Positions 21,384 to 33,350 of a stretch of 64,000 nucleotides of DNA are shown here, piece after piece (position 1 is the first letter of the stretch; each line of letters opens with the position of its first letter). Origin of the DNA: Gloeophyllum trabeum ATCC 11539. Lineage: Eukaryota > Basidiomycota > Agaricomycetes > Gloeophyllales > Gloeophyllaceae. Location: assembly GCF_000344685.1 (NCBI RefSeq), contig NW_006920412.1:2106343-2170342 (forward strand). Reading direction: 5' to 3'. The translations under genes were made by a program, and so were the position numbers. The notes beneath the pieces are model-generated. The model was not told the DNA's origin, did no database searches, and saw nothing but the letters and a program-made list of their open reading frames with translations.

Positions 21384-24300
21384 TCAAGACCATAAAATAC
21401 ATTGCTTCTCTCGTGGGGGGTTGAGCTGAGAAACGCGTCAGCAAAACTTATTATTTCCTGTCGTATCAGGACGTTTACCTTGGCATCTGCTGAGCAGTTG
21501 AAGGCTTTGGCAAACTCAGGGACGTTGTATAGAGTTCCATCGACACGGTACCGATTCGGTGAATGAGGATCTGTCCGAACTCTGGCGACCTAGGTTATTG
21601 AGCAATAAATGAGTTGCAATACTTTTCTCCATGGATTAATGACACTCACTGCAGAAGCGGGCTTGATGTTCTGGGCCCACACTTGGCCAAACGCTATGAA
21701 GAATAATTGCTCCCTGATACAGGCGCTCAACTCAGTGACGTAGGGTCTCCCTACCCGCTATTGACGTACCGAGTATAATTCAGACCGGGCAGCAGGTACT
21801 CCTTCGACTCGTCATACTGAGCCAACCATGCACGGTACGATTGGATCAGGCCGGTGTCTCCGATGTTCTCTCCCGACGTCCTGAATATAGTCAAAAGCTA
21901 TTCTCGACAGGCCTTCGTAAATCACTCACAAGTTGCCCTGTATTAGTAGGTTGAGGTCAAGGACGATTGAACCAAAAGGCTATGAAATACACTTACGTTG
22001 ACGTGAATCTTACCTCCTTTGCCATCATCGATGGTATAGGCTGTACAACTTGTGAGTCAAGAAGAGGAAGCACGAGAAGGCTGAAGACTAACAGGAATAC
22101 TGCTTTACGATGCAGTCCTGCTTGATTTGGAAACCGGCACTCGTCACATTGGTCCACCACTCTTCCAGCTTGCCTTCCTGATTGTACATCCTACCAGCAG
22201 AGTCGAACGCGTGCTAACGAGAATATTCAGTCCGACCTCTCCAAAAAGGCAGGACATGTGTATAATCACCGTGAGTTCGTGAGCAGCGACCATTCCGAAT
22301 GCACCGTATGCAAGATACGCAGGCCTAAGAAAAGGAGACCAACATGACTATCATGTACGAATCGACTGAGTGGAATACGTACCACTTCTCCGAGAAGAAG
22401 GGAGGTTGTAAAATACCGGCTGGGAATACGATCTAAAAAGCAATCAGACGGTGGGTGGAAGGGAAGCACAGGGTGGCCACGTACTTCGTTGCCAGGGGGA
22501 TTGTAGTACGCATTTACCATTGAGGCGTACATCTCCCACTCGTCTAAGTTCCTTTGCTTCCCTAGTTTCTGCCATTTCCAATATTGTTCATTCGCACTGT
22601 GTGGCATAGGCCTGATTTAGCAACTTGACCAGCCAATATGCAGATTCACCCACTCAGCACTGAGCAAGTTGTCGAAAAACGTATCGTCGCTGATTTTGAC
22701 GCGGTTATAATAGTTGACTATCGAAGCCGCACTACGAGTGTCGGGGTAGACGGGGAAGCCGACTTTGATCCGGAGTGCATCTGCCTTTTCGGCAGCAGCA
22801 CTAGCTGATTCCTCGTCCATCCACGAAATGTGAGATAGAGACGATTTAAAGGCTTGGATGATGTCTACAAGCCATACATAAAAAAGGGTGAGTTCAGGGT
22901 CCATATCCTATATTACTTCGGTGATATTCATTCACCTTGGATGACATTGGTAGCCTTTTCCCGGGACTCTCCGGCGAAGGTCTCATTGACGAAATATCTA
23001 CCGGTAGCATATCCCAGAGCGTTCTCCACTTGGTCGGAGCAGTACTCAGAGCGGTCGCCTACCGCACCTTTCTTGATGCCCTTAAGTTCCTCGTCGAGGC
23101 TCCGGGCAGCCTGCCAAGCCTCGGTCTGCATCCCAAGATGCGAGGCTGTTGCCAAAGCAGCACGTGTGACTAGGTACGCCTCAATCACGTCAGATTCAGT
23201 GGTGTTCAGGATATGTGCCAATGACACAGCATAAGACGGGTAAGTCACGATGACTTTCTCTGGGTAGTTCCTGGGTGCGAACGTTGCAAAGTATTCCTCG
23301 AAGTTGATCTGCGGCAAAGTCTTGGTGAGATTGGAGAGCGGGACTGGGTTATATGTCGCCCAGGGATCTTGATAAAGGATGTCACTGTGTACAAGTCCAG
23401 TCTTCAGTACGGTATTCGTATCAAAGAGCATGAAGTTAGCATACAGATCGAGACTGGCATTCGCTAGGCTCCGTTCAAACTTGACGACGGCCTTCGCTAA
23501 CCTCTCCGCTCTCTCGTACTTGTCCTCGGGCCCATGGTCGTCGTCATCGCCGTCGCCGCCATCATCATCACCGTCCCAGGGTGGCCAGGGCCAGGGCGGC
23601 CACCACTTATACTTGACCTCGTTCAAAAGTAGTTCAGAAGGCTCTTGCGCCCCGGTACGCGAAGCATCTTCCATAGAAACAAGTTGACTATCCTCAGAAA
23701 TTTCGGGTCTCGCCTCTGCTTTCAGCAGGTCTTCCTCTGAGTATTCCTGTTCCTCGGCGATCGTGACGAGCAGACGTTCCAAAACGTCGTTGTATAGGGC
23801 AACGATAGACTCATCCTCGTAGTATTCCTATGAATAGACACGTGAACAATGACAGGCGTTACCGCGAAGTGGTGCTAATTACCTTAGAAGGCAGACCCAG
23901 ACTAGGCTGGCTGAACCACAAAGTCATGAAGTTCGGGTCCACCGCTACGTCTCCGTCAATGTCGAACTCGAACAAGGCACCGATACCTGGAAAAATCATA
24001 AGCAAAGAGAGGTATAAAAACAACCTTTTGAACAACCTCGGGAATGCAGGAAAGCAACGGCAGAAGTCAGGCCGTTCCGCTTCTTTTGGGCATCGTCCTT
24101 GCCGGCCACATCAACCTCCGTCGTCTTACCCCGGTATAAATTTTGGATAGTCTCGACCAGGCGAATGAGAGGCGCAGTTCCCACGTCATTCAAGTGATCC
24201 TCATCCAAGCAAGACTGGTAAAGACTGCGCAGCTTGCTCAGTAAAACCTTATCGGATGTCTCTTCGGGGTAGAATTCTGCCGAGTAATCCCCGGACTCCA

Positions 24301-25042
24301 GGATTTTACGAACGACCTGCTTGTTGTCCTCAGCGAGGACATTGAAAATGCCCCAGCTGCCTTTGTCCGCTGGAATAGGGTGACTGGACAGCCAGCCGCC
24401 ATCTAAAGATATGACACATTCATCATTCATGCGGCATAGGAAATGGGAAAACTCACTGGCAAAGTCAAAGAAGTTCTCGCATGGGTCGTACGAGGTATCC
24501 AAAGAAGACAGAATGTTTGCCGAGAGCAAGATGCAGTCCGCGCTGAAGCATGCTTTCTACAGAGAAACTTATTTTGAGCGACTTGTCCTCGCGATACCAA
24601 GACAATACAAACCTCTTCCGGAGGAGCGCTGGGCGTCGGTCCAGGCACCGAGACAGTCGTAGTCGCTATGCTGGTGGATGTGGCCGTCGCAGTCGCAGTT
24701 GTAGTAGCAGTGATCGTAACTTCACTTCCAGCGCCTCCACCAGACTTCAGCTTGTGCTGAGCTCCCGCGAACAGCCCGATAAAGACCGAGCTCAGGAGCA
24801 GGAACAGTAGCGCGACGACGAGCAGCACTTTCGTCAAAGGGGTGAGGGGTTCCTGAACGACGGACGAAACACGTTCCAGGAATGTAGGCTCTCGTTCTCC
24901 ATCGTAATTTTCGCCTGCCTCTGCCTCTGGATCTCGCAGAAGCGGTGCGGTTTCTATCACCACAGTCAACGCTCGGCTCGACGACGCATACGCTCGAGGA
25001 TATCCTCTCACCTTGGTCTGTAGAACCTCGCGGCTCCGCCAT
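21384..25042 (-). CDS. M13 (neprilysin/endothelin-converting-enzyme-like) metallopeptidase
   Basis: Type II membrane zinc endopeptidase, catalytic domain outside the cell or in the secretory lumen. Seventeen minus-strand exons: 25012-25042, 24613-24953, 24457-24556, 24037-24402, 23883-23986, 22936-23827, 22654-22864, 22485-22596, 22383-22432, 22270-22324, 22093-22213, 21997-22040, 21930-21937, 21770-21880, 21650-21713, 21479-21589, 21384-21425; 920 residues. Order: short cytoplasmic tail, membrane helix (VLLVVALLFLLLSSVFIGLF), Thr/Ala-rich stalk, then SLDTSYDPCENFFDFANGGW. The zinc site HELTH is split by an intron after HELT. The third ligand lies in SGENIGDTG. The C-terminus is CILW-type. 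A Trp/Pro run followed by an Asp/Gly run interrupts the N-lobe near 23,530-23,610. Exon 13 is eight bases. Confidence 0.95.
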
Positions 25043-25250
25043 GATGACGGTAAGACGAGAGGTGCACAAGCCTCAAGCGTATCTGGCTGCGCAAGGGCAG
25101 TATAGCGCGAGTTACACACGCTCTGAATGACGCCCTTGCTACTGTATATTGCACGCGAAGTCGAGGTGCCGGAATAGACGCCGACGGCGAGTGCAAAGTC
25201 GATCGGCCCGCTTCGATAGGAAGACGCGCACAAATACAACGTCTCCGCTG
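25043..25250. promoter_or_regulatory. Divergent promoter, M13 peptidase / MSS51-like
   Basis: 208 bases separate the two start codons, so both genes share this promoter region. No TATA box or other core element was recognised. Confidence 0.5.
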
Positions 25251-27025
25251 ATGCCTCTCCTCCACGTCCGGGCGGCGTCGCGCTCGGTCCTGAAAACGCG
25301 ATGTATACCGCGGCAACACGATTTGCATGCAACATGTAGAAGAACCCTGTTCAATTTCTTCCGGAAGCCAAAAGCGGACGAGGGCAAGAAAGAGCCTACG
25401 CCCATCTTGACAGAGGACAACCTTTTCCATCCGTTCTCGAAATCACCGTTTCCCGCTGTACGCGCCAGAGGCGAGGCAATCAGACAACTGGCGTCGTGTC
25501 CAGTCTGCGCGTCCGAGCATGCGCATCTGCATGCACACACAAAAGCCCAGCCCAAGGCAGTAAACTTTGAATGTCCAGATTGTGGTTGGCCGACCCACTG
25601 CTCGGAGGAACATTGGCTGCAGGATAAGGAGCATGAGAAGTACTGCTCACGGCTGAGGGAAGTTAATGAGGATGAGCATGATTTACGAAGCGGGCGGAAG
25701 ATACGGGAGTTCGAGTTCCCTGGTAAGTCCTGTATGTGTCTACTTTAATGAATCATGGCTGAGTCCTCTACTCTATGCAGGTCCTCAGGACTCTGAAACT
25801 GCGATATCCTTTGCGAACTGGGACGTGTTCTGGTACACTCGAGGATTCCCGTCCATGGACACGGAGCGGTCCAGAAGACACGCCAGTAAAGTTTTGACCT
25901 ACCCGATTACGATTGGGTCGGTTTTACACGAGCACAGTTATCTCACTCTCAACAACCAGAGGCTGACGCCTGAGGGAAGTCGTTCCTTGGCTGGTAAGCT
26001 TGTCCCATGTCATTTAGCAATGAAAGCGGGCTAAGGGGCCACACTTTCTAGCCCTGAGGTCAACGTTACATGTACCTACTGGTGCTCCGGAGACCGAAGA
26101 AGCGTCAGCGACTAAGCCGGAAGTTCGGATATTTATCCTCGGGGCTCGTGCAGAGTCTGCTCTGCCGCCTCACGCTTGGGAGCAACTACATATGCTGTTC
26201 CCCGCTGCGATCCTTCACCTGTTCTTTATCGGCCCACAGGTGTCGCTGCCGAAGTTTGGTCAGGCTAACAAAACCTCTTCTACTTCGAATCCCACCGGGC
26301 AAACTACACAACAGCAACAGCAGGCGGCAGGATCTCCTGGGCCCGAAGCGCGGCCCACACCTCAGGGAGCAGCTGAGGAAACGGCCCCTCAGCCTGCCTC
26401 GGAGAAGAACGAATCCCAACCAGCGGAGGAGAAACCGTCGTATGTGCCGAACGTCTACGAGCCTCCGACGCCCGCACCAATAACGCCCCTCAAGCGCACT
26501 CGGCAGTCTATCGATCGTTATGGTGTCCCATCATACACCACTCCCTACAATCACCAGCTTACCATCACAGGCATGCAGGCTAATTATATTGACGTCCACG
26601 GCCACTTCCAGGAGACTTTCGACCCCTACACGGACTGTTTCTTCTTGTTCTGCCCCGGTTTTGGTTTCCCATCTCCTGAGTCGACGGACGAACACGGAAA
26701 TGCGCTGCTTCAAATAGCCTCTCCGACCGAGTGGGGGCCGGTCATGCCTCTGTTGCTTGCTACGAAATGCCCCATCTTTGTCACCGGATTCTCTCCGGCG
26801 GACGTGGAACGCGACGTGCGATCATTATCGACTGCACCAGGTGTCGCGGGAGAGTTTGATTGGGTGATCACACCGGGTCCGAACGCTTTTGGGAGTGAAA
26901 AGTGGGAGGTAGCTGACTTTGATCCACGGGTCATGGTCAAGTCGAACTGGGGCATATGGGGTATCAGAGGACAGCGCAGGGATGTCAGGGAGAAGAGCTC
27001 GTTTACTTCACTATTTTCTTCATAA
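25251..27025 (+). CDS. MSS51: MSS51-like mitochondrial protein (zf-Mss51, COX1 translation/assembly factor)
   Basis: Yeast Mss51 activates COX1 mRNA translation and couples it to Cox1 assembly in mitochondria; this is the basidiomycete counterpart by domain content. Exons 25251-25722, 25781-25993 and 26052-27025; 552 residues. The N-terminus is basic and Arg/Ser-rich (MPLLHVRAASRSVLKTR), fitting mitochondrial import. The zinc finger follows, with CPVCASEH, then FECPDCGWPTHCSEEHW and KEHEKYC. After it come the conserved ISFANWDVFWYTRGFPSMD and YPITIGSVLHE. A Gln/Pro/Glu-rich insertion (near 26,290-26,450) precedes the C-terminal CPGFGFPSP and KCPIFVTGFSPADVERDV. Divergent from the M13 gene; CDC45 starts 259 bases downstream on the same strand. 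The zinc-finger class is sure; the exact yeast role is inferred. Confidence 0.85.
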
Positions 27026-27284
27026 TTGTCTGTTATCTGTAGCTATTGATAATCCAAACCCCACTCGCATTTCTGTAGGGCGGCCGGGCTGAATTCATTA
27101 TTCTGAATTGGCCTCAGCCACAAGCGCGTGTTTCACGTGACCGTACGCGTTGTTGATTGGATCGCGGTGAGAACTGGACGTGCTGTCCCTCGCCTCGATG
27201 TCATAGCATCAACAACAGTCAACAGTCACTCTACACTTCAACGCTCCCTGCCCGGTCTCCTACACCGTTCTAGGCGTGCTCGCC

Positions 27285-29769
27285 ATGGTCTTCATCCCGC
27301 CACCCCATCTCGCGTCCGCGTCGCGTCCTTCCTACGGCGAAGCTTATGCAAACATCCTTGCCGCTCATCGACGATCTCCTTTGACTTCGGCGTCCTCAGT
27401 TATTATGCTCGTGGCTCCGGATGTGGATGCCCTTTGTGCTGCGAGAATGCTCGCTAATCTCTTCAAGCAAGACGACGTCATGCACCGTATTATTCCAGTC
27501 TCTGGGATTGCCGAACTAGAAAGAATGAGGGAAGAGCTGATGACATATTCCGATGTACGTCTCGGTCTACTGCGACTATGCTCTTATCTTTACCTATAAG
27601 CCTGCTAGCTGCATACGCTTATCCTCGTCAATATGGGCGCCATTCTTGACCTGCCATCACCAGCGTGGTTTGGGGAGTTCAGCACAAAACTCTCAGTCCA
27701 TGTCATCGATTCCACACGGCCTCAGAATCTGTCTAGTTTATTTTTGGGTGGAGAGAACGGTGAAAGGATCATCGTCTGGGATGATGGTGGAACCGAGAAA
27801 CTGGAGGATGAGCGGAAGGCTTGGGAGGCTTTGATGGTACGAGCGCTCTTATTCACGCTCTCGCGCAATGTTTATCTTCTTCGCCGCAGTATGAACCAGA
27901 ACCAGACTCTGATGAAGAGGATTCCGATCTGGAGTCGGATGATGTGTCGGAAGATGAAGAAGAGGACGTGGATCATGACGACGAGGAGAGCAATCCATCG
28001 GGAAAGCGGAAGTCCGGGGGCGAAGGCGGGCCCCGACGGCGGAAACGCCGGCGAAACGATGATGAGGTCTGTGCTGGTAATGCCACACGTATTGATGGTC
28101 CTGACAGACTGTCAATTAGCGGCCACTCCGTATGTCTCGCGCGGATAGAGAACGATATTCATCCATCGTCAATAAGCATTACACCCTCGGTACCTGGCAT
28201 GGCCAGAGCGCATCAGGGACGATATACATTCTAGCGACCGTCTTAGAACGTGTTGATAACGATCTGCTTTGGTGAGTTAGCTGACTGCTTCATCATGACG
28301 TCCATGCTCATCTCCCCGCGTTTTCGCTAGGCTTGCTATCCTTGGTCTGACACACCAATACAACACTACCCGAATATCCCGTGAAGATTACGAGAAATAC
28401 CATTCCATTTACTACGACGAAGTCTTCCGCCTCAACCCACCCCTCCCCGCCGACGCTTCCTCCCGACTGAAGTCCCTCCATCCCGACGACCAGTCGGTAC
28501 GCGCAACTGAGGAGTTGCGCTTTATGCTGTTCCGACATTGGACCTTGTACGATGCTATGTACCATTCGAGTTACGTAGCCAGCAAGCTGGGCATCTGGAA
28601 AGAACGAGGTCGAAAACGACTGACAGGTCTGCTAGCTAAGATGGGGTACGCCATACAGCTGTTTTGTATAAAGGTCAGGTACTGACTGAGGTTCGCAGAT
28701 TCTCAATACCCCAGACGCAACAGCCCTACTCCCATATGGACATGGATCTGAAGAAGCACCTCCGCACCAAGCTCGAGGCGATCGCGCCCGAGTACGGCCT
28801 GGTGGAGCTCTCCTACCCCTCTTTCATGCGCTGCTACGGCTACCGCTCTCAGCCGCTCTCCGCCGCTGATGCGGTCGAGGCAACCTCTGCGCTGTTGGAC
28901 GTTGCCGGGGGCGTGCGGATGGAAGTCGAAGTGGAGGGGACGCGGAATGGCGGAGAGTGGTTTGGCGGTGGGAGGGTGTGGGATATCCAGGAGCGATGGA
29001 GGGAGGAGGAGAGGGAAAACGTGCCGCCCGGCGGGATCATGAAGCGTGGAAGGGGCAAGGAAGATCAACCGAACGACGATGAGGACGGTGAGCACCAAGG
29101 GGAGAAGCTGCAGTGGTGGGTCAAGAACTTCTGGTCGGCCTACGACGCTCTGAGCGAGTAAGTGGATACACGCATTGTAGTACTCAGTCCCTAACTCCAA
29201 CTCTCTACTATAGTATCAACAAGCTCCAATCCGCTCTCCCGCTCTCCATGTCCCTGCACCGAGCCATCATCCGCCAAGGGTCCTCCATAATCGACAAGCA
29301 AGACATCAAGACAATGCGCAACCACCGCGTCGTCGTTCTGACTCAAGGCCCGGACCTCGCACTATTCTCCCATCCTGGTGTTCTCTCCCGCTTAGCCCTA
29401 TGGCTGGTGGACGCCCTGCGCGACAGGGTGAACGGCCAGAGCCTGACGGGCCGCAAGAGCAAGCGCAAGAGCCTGCCGTTCGTCGTCGCGTGTCTGAACG
29501 AGAAAGCCGGGTCGTACGTCGTCGTCGGTGTCACCGGAGCGATGGATTTCGGTGATGTGCGCAAGAAGTGAGTGGTCCCTCCACACGCAGCTGAGGATGT
29601 GACTTGACATCGTTCTTTCCTCAGTGAATTCGGCCTGGCCTTCCTCGACGCCAAGGAGCGCTGCAACGCCCGCACGCGGCACGGCTCCTTCGACACCAGC
29701 GTCATCGAGATCAACCAGGCCGACATCAAGATATTCCTCGAGACGCTCGCCGAGGGTCCAGATTATTAA
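27285..29769 (+). CDS. CDC45: DNA replication initiation factor CDC45
   Basis: Cdc45 is the CMG helicase subunit that joins MCM2-7 and GINS at replication origins, in the nucleus. Exons 27285-27554, 27609-27836, 27890-28066, 28120-28271, 28331-28645, 28699-29157, 29214-29567 and 29625-29769; 699 residues, normal for fungi. Family marks are SVIMLVAPDVDALCAARML at the N-terminus, IIVWDDGG, then the usual acidic stretch (27,890-28,010) followed by a basic KRRRR patch. Also present are YTLGTWHGQSASGTIYILAT, RHWTLYDAMYHSSYVASKLG, MDMDLKKHLRTKLEAIAPEYGL and the C-terminal NEFGLAFLDAKER. The ATG at 27285 gives the family-typical start MVFIPPP. Confidence 0.97.
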
Positions 29770-30181
29770 TTACGCTTCGCAGTAACCATTTCCTCCTGCA
29801 TTGTCATCCTGGTAAATTATTGGATTTAGTCGTATATGCATGTTGCTAGTATTTGTAGAATCTGTGTTTGTGTAGCAATACTATCGAAGTCTGTTCGGCC
29901 AGTCACTTCTGCCCCGTCCTCAGTACCTCAGTGGGTGGTAAGATAGCGGAGCGGTTCCGATATCACCTCGATGTCCCAGTGCGGTATCCCTTGAGAATGT
30001 GCGAGAAGGCAGTAAGTATTGAAGAGAGCAAGCAAAGGTAAGGACCACTGACCTCACCACCATTAAGGAGGCCCGCCGAGTACCGACGGACTATATCTCA
30101 GATGACGCCACCAGGAACCAGAACATACCCGGCCCTCTGTATGCACATCGCACGTCAGAAAACATCCAGCAAAGTCAACGT
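29770..30181. other. Intergenic between convergent genes
   Basis: 3' flanks of CDC45 and the scramblase gene. Nothing else is visible. Confidence 0.5.
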
Positions 30182-31735
30182 TCACGTTTCGATAATGATA
30201 ATCTGCACATCAGCATCTCGCCTCTTCCTTCTGACATAGATGATATACGAAGCGGCGAGGAGGAAGAGGGCGAGGGAGCGTTTGAAATTCGCGACTAACC
30301 CGGTAGAGTGCCTCGAGAAGTAGTCAAAGTCGATCGTCACGGCTGTTGCGAGGATCAACTAGCACGCACGAGTGGGTTAGAGAAGGTAGGAAGGGAAGGG
30401 GGGAGAGTGAGGCATACTGCGCGTTCGTCCATGGAGAGGTTGCGCTCGATGATGGGCTTATAGCCGCGCGCGGCTATCTCTTCTTCCGTTGGGTCGGGGT
30501 GGAAGCGGATGAAGTACTGACCTGGAACGGCCGCCTTCGTTTACCAATCCACCACGCAAAAATCGTGGGACTCACCAGTGTCAGTGAAAATCTATCATAT
30601 GCCCAAACTACGTGAGCAGTCAGGAGCTCGCGCTACCGATGTCACACGTACCTCCCGGCCAAACCCTCTAAACGCCCGTCTGATACTAGCGAACTCCTCA
30701 TCTCGATGATCACGCAAGCTGAAGTTCCACGCCCAGAAGCCTTCGTCGATCTTCGCTAACTGCGTGAACGTCTCCTCAGTCTCGGAGGGCTCGGGTTGAG
30801 GTTCTGAGACGGTAGAGAGGATCGGTCGTGTGCTCTCCCTATAATAGTCCGATCATAATTGTTTACTCCGTGGCTAGTGGTAGCGACCCAGACTTACCGA
30901 AGAAACACGTCGTAGCGCCGTCTCCACAGGTGCCATCGCTGCTGAACTTCACCAAAGGTATCCAGTATGGGTTCGCCCTCCGGTGTGTAATCAGAGTAGT
31001 TCTGCAGCCGCTGAACGAACATTCGTGAGTTGATCCATGCAAAAGGACGTCTGACCTAGGATACGATGAGCGGTTCAGATCAACTACTCCAAGTGCACGG
31101 CGTACCCAGAGAAGGGGGGCGCCTTGGGAGTCCATGATGAGTGCTCGGAAAGGCCTGTGTGTCTTGAATATTTGACGGGAAAAGGTAGAGAAGAACCCTC
31201 TGGGCTCTTCAGCAATGAAGCCCAAGGTCTCTCCTTCTTCGTTGCCTGTGCAGTATGAGTATTGTTTACGCAGAGGCGGCGATAGGACATACTGATGACA
31301 TAGCGGTTGGCCTGCTCAAAGCCTACGAAAATATTGAGCATCTCAATTTGGCTAGAAAAGCCGATGCATCATCATAGGTAAAAAAAACTCTAAGAAGGCC
31401 AATAGGACTCACCGAGTAACGACCAGCATAGGATTGCTCAGGATTGTTCGCAAACTCTCCTCCGGATTGACCGCCTGCATCCTCTCGCGTTCTCCCCACG
31501 AGAGCGTAGGTCGAGGCTCATCGTCCTTGGGTTCCTCGCGCTGCCGCAACGGATCGGAGAAAAAGCGTTCGAACTCTTCCTGTTCTCTGCTCACTTTCCG
31601 GGGGGTGTCCCGCTTTCGTCCTACGCCCGGTCCTCGGTCGGGAAAGCGAGAGAATGCATAACTTCGGGTCGGGGCCTCTAATAACCGGAGGCGAGGGAGG
31701 GCGCGTAGCCGCCTACAGCCACGAAGAGCCAGCAT
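30182..31735 (-). CDS. AIM25: Phospholipid-scramblase-family protein (mitochondrial AIM25 type)
   Basis: Scramblase-fold protein; the yeast homologue Aim25 is mitochondrial. Minus-strand exons 31413-31735, 31293-31351, 31106-31245, 30898-31055, 30652-30838, 30576-30591, 30418-30521 and 30182-30358; 387 residues. The N-terminus is Arg-rich without acids (MLALRGCRRLRALPRLRLLE), a good mitochondrial presequence. The core has QIEMLNIFVGFEQANRYVIS, LGFIAEEPRGFFSTFSRQIF, THRPFRALIMDSQGAPLLWV, EGFWAWNFSLRDHRD and ALILATAVTIDFDYFSRHS. After the usual end of the fold the frame continues with a hydrophobic helix (SLALFLLAASYIIYV) and a basic tail, a likely C-terminal membrane anchor. Exon 6 is only 16 bases. 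Lipid-scrambling activity is not shown by sequence. Confidence 0.88.
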
Positions 31736-31944
31736 TCAGCCTGCCTGCGACCTTGAATTCCAGTCAGCGCGAGCAGGTACCGGGATCGGGCAGCAGATCT
31801 CGACCTGCCGCGCGATGACGTTTCCCGGTCCGCCTTCGGAGCCGCGCGTCGATCACGTGCTGGACGCGTTGATTAGGGGCGCGTGCATAAAGCGCGTGCA
31901 TGCCGCCTGTTGATCGTCGATCGCCCGCGTTCCCTCCCGCTCCC
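31736..31944. promoter_or_regulatory. Divergent promoter, AIM25 type / ECO1
   Basis: 209 bases between divergent start codons. GC-rich; no TATA box seen. Confidence 0.45.
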
Positions 31945-33035
31945 ATGGCCTCCCGCGTCAAGCGCACTTACGGCGGCGCCCGCACAGCAAAGCTATCTCC
32001 GCCGGCCCCCTCGTCGCCTCCCTCGGGCCTGTCCTCGCCCCCTCCAGCGAGCGCGTCCAGTGCTGCCAAACGAAAGCGCCCCCTGATCGAGCGCTTGGGC
32101 ATCAACGCCGACGCGGTCCCCCCATTCAAGAAACGTGCTTTATCTACCAAACAACGCGAGAAACAACTCAAGGAGAACAAGAAGACGCTGACGCAGCTGC
32201 ACTTTTCCCTGGAGACCTCGGTCCTTCGGACATGCTCTACGTGTGGCTTGTCATACACGAAGGGCGCCCCCGATGACGAGAGCTTGCACAGAGCTCACTG
32301 TGCTCGTGTGCAGAGGGGTATGGAATGGGGAAGGGAGGAGGAGAAGGAACGGACCAAAGCCGGCGTAGAGGAGGTCACCTCTGGAGTCAGGTTGAAGGAC
32401 GGACGTAAAGGCCGGATCATCTGCGTCAAAGCCGACGTCGGTGGCAAGATAGGCTCCAAGGTCTTTTGTCGTCCTATTCAGCGTCTTTTACTGATCTTTT
32501 GCTGATGTAACATTGCTTTCAGCTCAAGTCTCTCCTGGAAACCGTAAACCTATCACTGTCGTCTCCCCCTTTACTCCCGGCTGCCCTGCAAGCTTCAAAG
32601 GTCTACCTCTTCCTCGTCCCATCTGCGGCCACCTCGCCTACCACAACCCGCGAGAAAATCGTAGGCTGCGTCATCGCCCAGCGAATATCTACCGCAATGG
32701 CTGTAGTCACCCACTCAGACCCAAGCACCCCTCCTACCGATCCAACTTCCCCCAACGTCCCTCCACACCTAATCACCGTCGACCCCACGCTCGGCCTCTT
32801 CTGCGACCCAACACCCCTACCCACACCCCTAGGCATACCGCGCCTCTTCGTATCCACCTCCCACCGCCGTCAAGGTATCGCAACTCACCTTCTGGCCGCG
32901 GCCGCGAGGACGTTCATACATGGCTGCCCGCTCGATCCTGTCAAAGGCGAAGTCGCATTCACCCAGCCCACCAGTGGCGGACGCGCCGTCATGGAGAGCT
33001 GGGGCCGTGGAGGGGTTAGGGTTTACGAGGAGTAG
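31945..33035 (+). CDS. ECO1: Cohesin acetyltransferase ECO1/CTF7
   Basis: Eco1 acetylates the SMC3 head during S phase to establish sister chromatid cohesion in the nucleus. Exons 31945-32460 and 32523-33035; 342 residues. The start at 31945 (MASRVKRTYGG) fits the family better than an in-frame ATG 45 bases upstream. Order: Pro/Ser-rich basic N-terminus, then a C2H2-type finger (TCSTCGLSYTKG with the later His and Cys of HRAHC). The acetyltransferase domain has PRLFVSTSHRRQGIATHLL with the acetyl-CoA-binding R-x-x-G-I-A, and ends VAFTQPTSGGRAVMESWGRG, the family signature. Encoded beside CDC45 within about 2 kb, though on opposite sides of AIM25. No clear PIP box was seen. Confidence 0.95.
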
Positions 33036-33350
33036 CGTCGCTTCCAAGCCTACAGCATTAGCACGAATTCTCCTTCCCTTTCTTTGCTTTATCTTTATTT
33101 TCGTTGTGCTCAGAATCGACGTTGTATCCTGATCCGCTCGATCTCACGAACCATACCATACATAAGGTGTAACATAGATTCCATTATCGACGTTACAAAT
33201 CGGAGGCTACACATAATTTCCAAGCTGGCGTGACTATCATTACAAGGTTGCATCAAGAAAGAGAGGTAAGAAAAGAATTGACAACACTTCACCATTCGGA
33301 CATCGCTATATACAACCCTAACCCATCCACGTAAAGCCAATATTTTGATT
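33036..33350. other. Intergenic between convergent ECO1 and GLT1
   Basis: 3' flanks of both genes. AT-rich; no other feature seen. Confidence 0.5.

Noticed and set aside
28703..29200. Long minus-strand frame opposite CDC45
   Set aside because: Shadow of a GC-rich coding exon.
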